NCBI GenBank assembly: GCA_019914945.1
Contig: CM034113.1
Span: 7,048,850 to 7,112,849, forward strand
Direction: 5' to 3'
Source of the DNA: Typha latifolia
Lineage: Eukaryota > Streptophyta > Magnoliopsida > Poales > Typhaceae
DNA length: 64,000 bases
The position numbers and the translations under genes are program-made. This document shows positions 51,979 through 63,197 of the stretch, piece by piece; position 1 is the first letter of the stretch, and every line of letters begins with the position of its first letter. Under the pieces are notes generated by a model, which saw only the letters and a list, made by a program, of their open reading frames with translations, was not told the DNA's origin and did no database searches.

Positions 51979-52860
51979 ATGCACTCCCGCCTCCTCTTCT
52001 TCTCCCTCTTCTCCTCTCTTCTCCATCCCCAAGTTTCCCCTCCTCCTCTCCTCCGCCGCAACCGTAGAGCTCTCCACACCTCCTTCTTCCCCAAATACCC
52101 CTCCTCCTCTCTCCCCCCAACCCAGCCCCCTTCTTCCCCGTCATTCCCGAAATATCCCTCTTCTTCTACTTCTTCCTCTGCCTCCACTTTCCCTTTCTTC
52201 CCAGTCTACTCCTCCCCTCCCCCTCCTCCTCCTCCTCCCCCTTCCCCCACCTCCTCCATCCCTACATTTCCCGCCAATTTCTACTCCCTCCCCTCCCCCT
52301 CCCGCCAATCCCACCCCCACCGCCTCTCTCCCGCCATTTTCTTCCCTCTGCTCTCCCTCGCCCTCGTCGGCCTCTCCCTCGCCCTCCTCCTCCACATCCG
52401 CCGCCGCCGCCGGGCCGCCGCCGAGGGATCCCGGGGAGAAAGCCTGCACCTTTTCCCGCCCGGCGCCGCCGCCTCCGACGGCCTCAAACCCCAATCCAAC
52501 CACAGTTCGGAGTTCCTCTACGTGGGCACCCTCCTCAACTCCGCCGGCGTCGGCGCCGGCTCCCCGGAGCTCCGGCCGCTTCCGCCGCTGCCGCCGCTGA
52601 GGAAAGCCGACGTGGGTTTCTCCTCGGGGGAGGAGAAGATCTCGCGTAAGTGTAATGAGGCCCCGACGGCGATGGGTTCGAGCGAAGAAACAGTAGGAGA
52701 CTACGCACGCAACCCGTTTGTTGTTGGTCCTCTTGAGAGGCAGAATTCAAAGTTGAAGCCTTTGCATTGGGACAAGGTCAGGGCGAGCTGCGACAAGGAA
52801 ATGCTTTGGGCTGCTCGATTCCAAGAACAACTAACCAAGCCCCAAGACATTGCAAAGTGA
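51979..52860 (+). pseudogene. Class I formin N-terminal exon; FH2 domain truncated
   Basis: A 293-residue frame shows a class I plant formin start: hydrophobic signal peptide (1-20), Ser/Pro-rich extracellular segment with a nine-proline run, one membrane span (about 118-140, LLSLALVGLSLALLL) followed by RRRRR, a second proline patch (LRPLPPLPPLRK) and NSKLKPLHWDKVRASCDKEM, the beginning of the FH2 domain. Similarity ends there. After about 15 more residues (LWAARFQEQLTKPQDIAK) comes a stop, whereas a normal FH2 runs about 400 residues. No further FH2 exon was found downstream before the convergent kinase gene. The product could not nucleate actin through FH2. It is probably a truncated gene, but the N-terminal frame is fully open, so a short membrane protein is not excluded. 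It is GC- and CCT-rich, unlike its surroundings. Confidence 0.8.
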
Positions 52861-53512
52861 GAGGCCACCTTGTTAGGGTATTACTTCGTTTTAGTTCTCT
52901 CCAAATCTTAATGTGCTCTTAGGATTTAGGTCGAACAGGTGTAAGGCACGGGATTAAATGCTACTCTTTTTCTTGTGTCCTTTTATTACTCTACTAGAAA
53001 TTTTGGCTTCCATTTCCTGTTAAACTTGTTATTTTCGACTTGCATTAGAATGCAAGAACAATTTCGTTTATAGCTAGATCTTCAGCTCATATTGATAAAG
53101 CTCTTACTCAGTACCACTTTAACTATTCCTATTGTTCCTATTAATAGTGTCTTATGCGATATCCAACTCCTTGCTAATGTAAGCACACAAATACCAAATT
53201 GCAGATGGCATTTAGGACACAAGATCTAAGACTAACAGACATAGAGATTTGATGATAAATTCCAACGTGAAAGAGGAAGTATCTAATTTGCAACAGAGAA
53301 AATTTGACAAACTAAGTGGAGGAAAAAGTACCGAATAAAGGTTTATTAAGACGCGGTTTATTCATATAATACAGGAACATTGCCTGTTCCATAACAAGAA
53401 ATATTATTGTCAAGATTCCTCATTAAAACAGGAGAAAATATATATTTTTTTTTTCCTATTAATGGTACAACAACGTCAGAGATGATTGGAAGACAGTCCA
53501 TCCGCCTCAGCA
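52861..53512. other. Region between formin fragment and kinase 3' end
   Basis: Searched by eye for FH2 exons on the plus strand; none was recognised. Part of it is expected to be the 3' UTR of the minus-strand kinase gene. Confidence 0.5.
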
Positions 53513-56500
53513 TTATTTCCTGTAAAAATGAAAACATATAGCTTACCTTAAGAGAAATAGTCACTGTAAACATTCTCAAGAACCAAGTTGTATTTTAAGG
53601 GAAAAAAAAATAATAACAAAAAAGATATAGCCAAGTGTAGCCTTTCTAATCCCCCTAGTTTGGAAGAACACTACAGCTGGGACACATGAGCAATTTGTGA
53701 TGCTAAGTTGTTCAATAAGCAGCAGGATTATTGGATACCATGAATGGGGGGAACACAGAAGGCATGACAATTGCAGTTTACCAACATGTTTTCAATAAAT
53801 TCACCTATATATTCATGTTATGGAGTACCCCCAGTATACTTGATATTTTATTTATCATGTAGGAGGAGATTCAGGAAATGAATGTACTAATGATTATTGC
53901 ATCACTATATCCGTTTCAACAAAGATCGTCTGCAATGGAATGCATTTATACTCCTAGACTCCAATTCTATTTTGATGCATTTCCTTCTAATGTACGGATT
54001 TATAAAGAGTATCATTAATGTTTCAAAAATATTTAAGAAAGCATGAGGGCTTAAGATAAGCTAGGTTGTTTTAAGGATGAGTTAATAAAGAAGCACATAC
54101 CAGGGGAACTTAAAGTTGTCCTTCCATCGACTCTGTTTGGCGCAGTTGGCATAAATTTTGTTCAAACGTATAATTATCTCTGCAAAACCTGGCCTTACTG
54201 CAGGCTGTGGATCCCAGCACTCCTCAATCAACCTGCATGGAAAGAACCATGACTGTTAATCTGAGTTCATTTAGCACATGTTCCTTGTTGAGTGGTGCAA
54301 CAAGCTACTCAAATCAACAATTTGATGAAGGGTACATTTGCACTTGCAGAGACTTGAAATGCAAAGTTGACCTTGAAAACAGATATGTGAATCAACTTTC
54401 TAAATAAATATGAATGACGTAAGTTTATATAGGAACCCAAAAAGCTGAGAGTGGAGTTCACATTTTTATATTAGTGGTCCACTGTCCATACCATTTAGCA
54501 GTCCGTTAAGAAGGATCAAAGGCATGCCCACTAATTAAAGGAACAGTGAGAGTTGAATTTTATCGAACATAATAAAGAGACAACAAAAGCAATCTTCCTT
54601 CAGAACTTCAGTGATCTGGCGTCAACCTTAAAATATCAAGGTCAGACAAGCAAATAACTGAAATTTCATACTGATTCTTAAAAGACTTCAATTACACCTC
54701 TATTAGAAAGAAAGATATGGACCAGACACTCATAAGACACTGGATTGAAGATTTTGAAGGATCTTTTCCATCAAACTCTCAACTACGGATAAATTTCATT
54801 CCACTGGAAGTAAAAAGACACATCCAAAAAGTTAAACAAGAAATCTAGAATAATGCAATTTGGTCTTGTGACAACACGGAGAACCACTAGGGTGACAGTT
54901 CCAATAACATCTCAATTCTCAAACAAGGTCACCAAACTAGCACATCTTCACATGAATAACACTCCTAAGACATCAACCTCAGAGAAATGAATAACAAATT
55001 AATGACTTACTCCTTTAAATAAGAAAAGTAGCTTTTAGATTTATTCTTTATTGGTGGTCTCATTCCTTCCAAGCAAATCATCTTAGCAGCATCTTCTGGA
55101 GGCTTATCGTGGAAAGCAGGTGATCCATCAATCATCTGAATTCACAATTACAATAGAAAAAACTCAAAAAGAAAGAAATATTAGAGGAAATTCATTGCAG
55201 TCAAAGTGTCAAACCTCTTGGGATTGGCTATATGGATCCTTCTTCTTTCATTCAACCATATTTAATGTAAGGTGTGTGTGTGTGTATATGCAGTAACAAC
55301 AAAGGTGCCTCTTGGAAGCACAAGTACTTGCAGTAACTGCCAAAGATAAATAACAATTGTGTGGCACGGAGGGCTACTATAAGCAATTGGTGGTGGATAA
55401 ATGGAGATGGAGAGATATATGGAAGAATCCCTGGGAGCAACTAGGTGGCATTATCAACAGGGGGAACATTTTACGGGTAGATAAAGTGCAAGTTTGGAGG
55501 TGAGCTAATAGATGGATGCAACGTCTTCAAAGTTTGCAACAGAAAAAAGATGCAAAGCCAAGAATAACGGTTGAGGGTGGGTAAGCAATGACAAATAGGG
55601 CTTCAGGAAGAAAGAAAAATGAGATGGGAGCAAAGCTGCCTTCAGGGAATGAGAGTATTAGTCAAGTTTGTGATTCTGAATAATTTTATTTTCTTGTTTA
55701 GGGCGATCTGAGCCATGAGAGGACTGACTGAGTGAATATCTTCTCCACTTAAGAAGAGAGAAACCAATCTCTCCATCTCTTCCATCTCTTTATAGAAATT
55801 TTATATTGCAATAAACATACATAAACATGCTTGGCCTGACTTATTGCATCCCTTTAAGAAGAAAGAAAACTAAAGGAAACTTCACTGAATAAGTGTATAA
55901 TTTGAATCACCTTTTACAATCATGAAATGCTTACTATTCCAAGAGAATCCCATAAATATTACAGTTATGTTTCAGTGACTGTTAATTGCACCAGAAAAGT
56001 AAAGGGTCCATAATATGCCTAATATGCACTGAAATAATTTATGCTTCAACTGTAAATGCATCAAAAAAGGGATTCTGAGACTCATTGAACAATGGGAAGA
56101 TTTGGTTTTACCTCGTAAAGAATTAGACCAAATGAGAATACATCAACACTTCTGTCAAACTCTTCATTCCTGTAAACCTCAGGTGCCACATATGAACCTA
56201 AATACAATATAAAATTATCAGTGTTATAATGGTTAAAAAGTATAAAGCATTGAAAGCAAGACAATGAATATTGACATGAACGAAAAATCGGAAGAGATAA
56301 TGGGAATCAAAATGGACCAAAAAAGACAAAGCAAATTAAATTGCATAGTTTTCTCTAAAATAAAAAGTGCAGGTCCTTACGAAGTTGATGTTTACACCAA
56401 CGGCGACTCACTACTCCCTTTGTCCTATAATCCTCAAGTGTCTACCTATTTCTATTCAGTATGAATTAGCCTCTTTAAGGCAATGAAGAGTACCACTATC

Positions 56501-59500
56501 TTGATGATGAAATATTTAGGCTGACACATCAGAGTAGCAATCCAAGTAATATCTTAAAGCTCATCTACCCAAAGTCCGACTAAATCTGCACAAACACATC
56601 TCAACATTATTGGAATGTGAAGATAGAAAAGGGTGTCAAATTGGACGAGGCTCTCACCTACATAGGGTCTGAAGAGAGATTACATAGCTTTTGGCCTCGT
56701 TTCTAAAGAGGTTGTTTTTAAGAATCAAATCTATGACCTCGTGGACACAAGAAGCAAGCTATTTTTAATACCTAGATATGCTTCTAATATTCTTTGTTAG
56801 CCAGCATAATATACTCTTTGTATTGCAAAAAAAGATGGGAACATTTTCCACAAAACTTAATGTCAAATTAAAGGATGCAGAAAATGTTACTTACTATCAT
56901 TATCAGGCATGGGATGCATTAGCTTAAATTTGTCTGGTGATACTTTCTGAATATTAATCAAGCCAAGGCCTGCCACCTTCAATTGGCCATCATCACCCCG
57001 AAAAATATTTCTGACACCTTAGCAAAAGAATCATAAATGTGGTACATAGCCAAACAGGCACAAAAACTGCAGTCTAAGAGTAACGTATGATGTACAACAA
57101 CTAAATTTGTAACTTGGCCATCTTACTTTGGCTTTAAATGATAATGGATGATCGGGTCCGGCTTGCATTCATGAAGATAGTTCATGCCCCTGAATACAAA
57201 ACAATCAATACTTCAGTGAAATACTCTTTTCTAACTTTAAGTAAAACTTTCCATCTCAGGGCAAGAGACTCCTGCCAATGCAGGAGCCTGGAGGGTGCTG
57301 ATGTATGCAGGCACCAACTGTGCTAGAGTAAAATGTCAATAATATGCTTCAATGTCACCAAAAAGGAAGGTATGTTTCACTGATATGTTAAGCTGACGGG
57401 TACAAAAATCAGCAACTGCTTTTTTCTTTTTAAGAAGACTTGAGATATTTTAAGAAGACTTGAGATATATCGTTAGCATAAATCAGGTTATTTCTGAAAT
57501 AAGGAGTAACATGTGATATCAGCATCTCACCAACTCAACAAATCACACAATTTCCCATAAAATGGATAAACGTAAGCTTAACTTCCTTAACAAAGTCATG
57601 TTGTCAGAATCACATCAGATTGACACAACTTAAAATTTTGCAAACCTATCACCACATGCCTGGCAATATCAAGGGCAAATGTTAGAGCTTTAATGGTCGG
57701 TATGCGTCCCTTCTGTTGGAGATAACTTCCTAAATCACCCTGAGTTGTCACAGAAGCATGAAAAGCCACAAGGTTTAGTCATAGTCTGCAAAAGCAGGAT
57801 TTCTACAATAGATTGGCATTCAAGTATTTACTGAGAATCTATGGAAGCAAATGAATGAAATATATGGATGAAAAGCGGTTTAATAAAGGTAAAAGACAGA
57901 ATTAGTGGATTGGGTATTTGGGTAAAATATATTGTTAAAATGACTAGACAATAAAATGATAAATTAATGCCGAAATAAATAAAGAGAGTTAAAAAGATAT
58001 TGGAGAAAAAATATTATAGAACACAAGGGAAATGACTGCTTTGCCATAAATCATGTGATATGAATGACATAAGATACTTACTTTTGGAAGGTACTCAGAA
58101 ACAATCATCATGGGTTGCATTTGGGTAATAGCTCCCACAAACTGGACCACGTTAGGATGACGAACCTTCTCCAAGAGAGTAAGCTCGTGCTTAAAAGCAT
58201 TTCTATAACAGAAGAGAAAATGGAAAGGAGAATATTAAAGAAGAAAACAAAGATCAAAGAATGTAAGTTCAATAAGATAATTGCTGAGATAATAAAAAGA
58301 TGATGCCACTGTTCAATGCTTAAGAAATTCTTAAACAGAGAAAATATTCCTATCGGGAAAATGGCAATAAACTTTACATTTATCTTTGTTTGTATTTTGT
58401 TGACATAACCTCCTATGAATAAAAAAAAATTAATACTGGAAAAAAGAAAAAGAAGGTAATGAAGAAGTTGCTTCAGCATAAGTTCTTGGTGGCAGCAAAA
58501 TCTTAGTTAAAATTTTAAGGATACTTCATTGTTGTTTCTGTCGATGGCCAAACACACATGCACACACAAAAAGACATACAAAAATAAGGCTCTCTTGATT
58601 CTGTATTTGTTGGCTGCAAATATCACTTCAGTCACAAAAAAGAAGGAATAGGAGATAAGGATACTAATACATACATAGTTACATTACGACTCCTTGAGCA
58701 AGTTATAGTTATTATAATAAAGAATTCGACAATTCCAATATGTCGGGCAGTGAAATTATACTCGGTTGGCCAAACGGAGAGGTTCAGATGGTAATAGATA
58801 TACCTGGTCATCTTGGCTGGCATAAAAAAATTGATTTGATTTACATCGTTGGTACAATAATATGACCGATGAAAAAAAAGTTCAATGTTATATCAGAAGT
58901 AATATTACCAGCAAAAAGGTCAGCCAAGAATCTACAAGTTTTTAAAGCACAAAGATTAAAAAGGATAAGCAGTTACATGCTATCTGGATCTGAATAGGCC
59001 TCCTTGTCAAACATCTTCACAGATACCCTTGTTCCATTCCACTTAGCAACTTGATAAACTCCCTGCCAAGGTTACAGAATTGGAAAGCACATAATAAAAA
59101 CTATTGAACAAAAGAAAAAATATTGAAAGAGTGTCGATAAATTTCATAAGATGAGCCAGCAAGGAAAAAGATAATGAAAGAGCTCCTGCCGAATTCATGA
59201 ATGGGTGAATCCGAAGATCAAAGAGATAGCAGAAGTTCAGTTTGCAGTAGGCATGCTGGGCTCAGATCAAAATTTCATAAAGTCATCTTAATTTTCTAAG
59301 ATGAACATATAGCACTGAGTATTTGAATGGCAACAATCATATATACGGCAACGGTGAGAAAAGCATGTAATAGAGCTAATAGTACTTAAAAAAAGAAACA
59401 AAGACTCTTAAAGTTGTCCTTATAAGTGACACAATTTGGAGGTTAACTGAAATTATATGATCTAAACTATGGGATGCACTATTTAGATGGTCAAGAACCA

Positions 59501-60685
59501 CATCATAGTTATGAGTGGAGAGTTTAAATGTTTTGTTCAGAATTATGTGGTTCCACTTCAATATATTTAAAAAAAGAAAATTTGTACTGACAACAAATTA
59601 GGAACAGCAACAACAAAGAGGTGGCAATAAAAATGTCCAATGAAGAATATGTTCTCCACTGATGAAATTGAGTTATCAGATCGCTGCACAACATTAAGAA
59701 GTACATTAGGCAGGTTTTGAAATTGTGATTGTCCCTTATTTCCAATTAAAATCACATTCACAATCATGTAAAACAATGACAACAGTAACATTCCAATTCT
59801 ATCATTAGCAAATTCTTAGTAAAATTAGCCAAAATAAATTATAATCATTTCATAAGGACATGCCTTTGGGGTCTCCGGTCCTCTCCTGACCTCCAGATCT
59901 AATGGATTCAGCTCATACTCTGGAACATCGCGAGGATTAGATACAGTCATAGGAGTCCTTCTAGTTTTCTGGAGAACCCACCAATTTAAAAAAGAACGAG
60001 GGTTAATAATAATGACAGAACTTTCACATTCCAAAATTAAAATTTCAAGAAATCCAAATTATGGAGATGAAGTGTCATAGAATACCGGAGCTTTGGCTCC
60101 TCTAGATATCAAGAGGTTGTAAACTTCGGCATTTCCATAATGCTTCGCATCTGCTGCTGCCTGAATTCAAAAATAGAAAAATTAAACAATAGTCAAAGAG
60201 CTTAAATGATGCAACTTTGAGATACATGTAAGGGTGTAAAATCATAAGAAATTTTTTACCGTGCTTCCCCACCGATCCCTAGCGTCGATATTAGCCCTCC
60301 AACCGAGCAACAACTTGGCTACATCTGCATGTCCCTCGCACGCCGCAATATGCAACGCAGTCCTTCCATCAAGATCAATGCTATTCACATCGACGCCTTC
60401 CTTTAAGAGGTCTTCGACCCCTTTCACTTCCCCCCGGCACGCCATGAAGAGGAGCTGCATCGTGGCGTCCAAATTCTCCGGCACCGTCAACCCTGGCTCT
60501 CTCGAAGTGCTCCTCTTGTTAGGATCGAGCGAAGACTGCCGCCCAAAGCCGAATCTCGTCGCGTTCCCCCGCTTCGGATCGAGCGATGGCTGCCGCCAGA
60601 ACCGGAAGCTCCCGGGCTTGTCCAAGGACGTTCCCAGCGAAAATTGCCGCGAAATCCCCCGCTTCAACTTCCCCATCGCCTCCAT
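53513..60685 (-). CDS. Ankyrin-repeat integrin-linked protein kinase (ILK1-like, Raf-type), 12 exons
   Basis: Signalling kinase of the plant ILK group (Raf-like MAPKKK relatives). Exons: 60260-60685, 60086-60160, 59864-59968, 58977-59062, 58082-58202, 57660-57739, 57127-57189, 56895-57010, 56112-56197, 55011-55135, 54101-54232, 53513-53519; 473 residues. N-terminus: Ser/Arg-rich (KRGISRQFSLGTSLDK) with repeated FGRQSSLDP-type motifs. Ankyrin repeats at ~75-165 include GVDVNSIDLDGRTALHIAA and GNAEVYNLLISRGA. The kinase domain follows, with VSVKMFDK (Lys ~218). The HRD motif reads HYH (313-315) and DFG reads GLG (333-335), so both catalytic aspartates are missing. APEVY, DVFSFGLILYE and CWDPQPAVRPGF are present. 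The last exon is 7 nt and completes FKFPWK-stop. Introns 3 and 6 are GC-AG. The closest named relative is Arabidopsis ILK1. ATG 60685 is chosen; 60676 is an alternative. Confidence 0.93.
56630..56772 (-). mobile_element. SINE-like insertion in ILK intron 8
   Basis: The segment carries GGTGTCAAATTGGACGAGGC, AGAGGTTGTTTTTAAGAATC and ATCTATGACCTCGTGGAC. It matches the layout of the SINE-like copy at 37291-37432, with the B-box-like part in the same orientation. The copy is degenerate and non-coding. Confidence 0.45.
57190..57659 (-). other. GC-AG intron (intron 6 of the ILK-type gene)
   Basis: The donor reads GCCAG|GCATGT and the acceptor ATTCAG|GGGC, joining DIAR|GMNYLHE with the Arg codon split. 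The neighbouring GT (CAT|GTGGTG) is out of phase with the acceptor. A short segment near 57256-57315, next to the acceptor, resembles part of an Au-type SINE. Confidence 0.8.
59063..59863 (-). other. GC-AG intron (intron 3 of the ILK-type gene)
   Basis: The donor reads AAAG|GCATGT and the acceptor TTGGCAG|GGAG. Only this junction keeps PETPK|GVYQVAKW in frame; the GT two bases further on would shift the frame. Confidence 0.8.
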
Positions 60686-62261
60686 CTTCCCAATACCTCA
60701 AGAAAACACTCGATTGAACAACACGGAGGTAAACTACAACAAATTAGGCTTACCAAACGAGAGCAGAGCTCGAAATGGAGCTCCCGAGATCCCTAATTCG
60801 ATGAGAACTAGATCCAATACACGGCTCAGAGATCTGGCTTACAGAGAAGAGTGCGTAAGAAGAGAGGGGTTCGGTAGACTCTCTTGAAACCTCTCGTAAG
60901 TCCTAAGGAAGCAAGGAAGAGGTCATATCTTTTTGCCACTTTCTCCTAATATTTATATATATATATATATATAACACAAAAAGGCGCGGTAAATGGGGAG
61001 CAATCAATTTAAACTATGAGAAAATGCGTCGGAGTCGGTGCGAATTGTGATTTTACCAAAATAGACATATTTTTAATTTTATTTATCAAAAATCCATTTC
61101 TCATTATAATCCTAAATAAAATATTAAACTAAGCATTTTATCCGGCCAAAAATAAGACGTTGATCAATATTTTTACTAAAAAAAATATTAAATAATTCAG
61201 CAATTCATTAGAAAAAAATAATACACAAAAATACTAAAAATTTAAGCGTTTTATTGTTACATATACTAAACAAGAAAGATATAGGCAAAAATATATTAAA
61301 AAAATTTGTCATGTAGTGATTTTTTGTAATTAACTGTGCTTAAAATTGCAAAAAAGAAAAAAAAACATAGCTCCTCCAAATTTTATTTAATTTTTTTTTA
61401 TAAAACGTTCAATTTTTTTGGCGTTTTCTAAACATAAAGTGATGATTATTTAGCATCTTCTAAAATAAATAAATAAAAAAATTGGCATTTAAATCTAAAG
61501 GTAAAACGCTGAACCAAGGGCTACAGTGTCACGTGCCTATTTTGGTAATTAAGCTTGTGGTATTGTTTTCGTGAGAACTTGCCTAAGGACGCCGTTATTA
61601 ATTATATATAATTTCTTACATAGTGGGGGTTCAAATAGTAAATAATTTGTATCCAATTCCGAACTTTTTTTTTCAAAGTGGCCCTCCCAAAATTTATTTT
61701 GACGCTCTAGTACGCATGGTGGGACAATTGAGAAGGATGGACCAAGCCCATATTAATAAAATATTCTGCAATCTTTCTTCTTATCTTTTTTCAAATCCGT
61801 CCACTCGATCATTGCCGACGTGATGTAGCTGTCGGTAGATTTTACGTCCATCGCGACGTTGTGATTTGACTTTGCCATCAAAGTCAAACACGAGTCTGAT
61901 CAAACGAACCCTCACTGACTCTTTTCCACTACACTCTAAAATCTTAAATAGAGAACTAATTGTCTTTCATTACATCAGTAAAATCGCTGATGGAGATCAT
62001 TATTTTTAAATAGAAGTCAATTTTTAAAAAGTAATTTATAAAAAAAGTTAATTTTGAATTCATATAAAGACTTATTTTTTATGATTTTTAAATTTTTATA
62101 TTTTACTAAGGTGGCAAAATACACATAGGTTTGTATTTAAGCTTTGAAACTTAAACTAGACATGTAGAAGAATAACTAAAAACTCTATCCATTGTGTTAT
62201 AGTTGACGTTCTTCAAACATAGAAAAAAATTAGGGTGAGAAAAAAAAGAGTAGTATCTCTG
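60686..62261. other. Upstream region of the ILK gene, AT-rich
   Basis: The 5' UTR and promoter of the minus-strand kinase lie at the left end, with a (TA)n run at 60953-60974. The rest is AT-rich without recognised genes; CAGTGTCACGTGCC near 61522 contains a single CACGTG core. Confidence 0.5.
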
Positions 62262-63197
62262 AGAGCAATTCCAATCGGACTCCATTGCTAGCAACAATGG
62301 GCTCCAAATTTCAAGCCCCACAAAAAAAAATAGAGCCAGGCTCCATTTTGTTTTCAACTTTTTAAAAATTTTAAATTTGCTCAATAATTATTGTATTCAA
62401 TAATTTTAATTTTATCGGTATCTTTTATTAAATAATCTAATTAGTTAAACTAAGTATATAATTAGTTTTACTAATTAGTTTTTAAAAAATAGTACTATTG
62501 GAAATGTCTCATGGAGACCTTTAAATGAGTCTAATATTAAATTATTTTTGAGTGAATTTAAAATTTAAAATTTATTATTATTTATAAAAATGAGTATAAT
62601 ATTTTATTATTTACAAAAGAAATATGTTTATTATTATTTAAAATCAATGTGTCCTAAAATATAATTATTCAAAATTATTTCCCAATGTAAATATTAAATA
62701 TTAAAATATATCAGATATGAAATACATTAAATATGAAATACATCAATATAGAGTAGGTGGCTACGGGACTGGAATTAGTGACTACGCAACCGGTGGCTAT
62801 GGAGATGACTTACCAGACTATTAAATATCTATTATTTTTATTATGAAATATTAATTTCTGCTTATTTTATGTAATATATTTTTGATATTTTTAGTTAATG
62901 ACATACTTATTTCGATGTTTATTTCATGTAATATAATTTCGATACATTTAATTAAAAAATTAGTAATTTAAAATTACTTCTAAAACTATTAGATATTAGT
63001 CTTATTTTAAAGATCTCGATGAGAGTTTTCTAACCATACATTTTTTATTAAAAAATAATAACATTAAGATGACATAATAACTAATATAAATAAATAAATA
63101 TATATATATTATTTTAATAAATATGGAGCAAATATATGCAACGGACTCTTTGCTCTATATTGACTCCATATTTAGAGCCTTCCGTTGGAAATGCTCT
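62262..63197. mobile_element. Non-autonomous DNA element with imperfect terminal inverted repeats
   Basis: The left end AGAGCAATTCCAATCGGACT and the right end, read inwards as AGAGCATTTCCAACGGAAGG, are imperfect inverted repeats enclosing about 936 bp of AT-rich DNA. GGAGCC/GGCTCC-type motifs recur near both ends, and an internal TTGGAAATGTCTCATGGAGA near 62500 resembles another terminus, suggesting nesting. No target duplication is clear. The interior has only a short frame (about 62738-62823) with Gly-Tyr repeats. Confidence 0.5.

Noticed and set aside
51865..52750. Several minus-strand frames opposite the formin exon
   Set aside because: They are Arg/Gly/Glu-rich shadows of the CCT-rich formin sequence.
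60261..60887. 208-codon plus-strand frame over ILK exon 1
   Set aside because: It is the complement of the ankyrin-coding exon and shows no domain.
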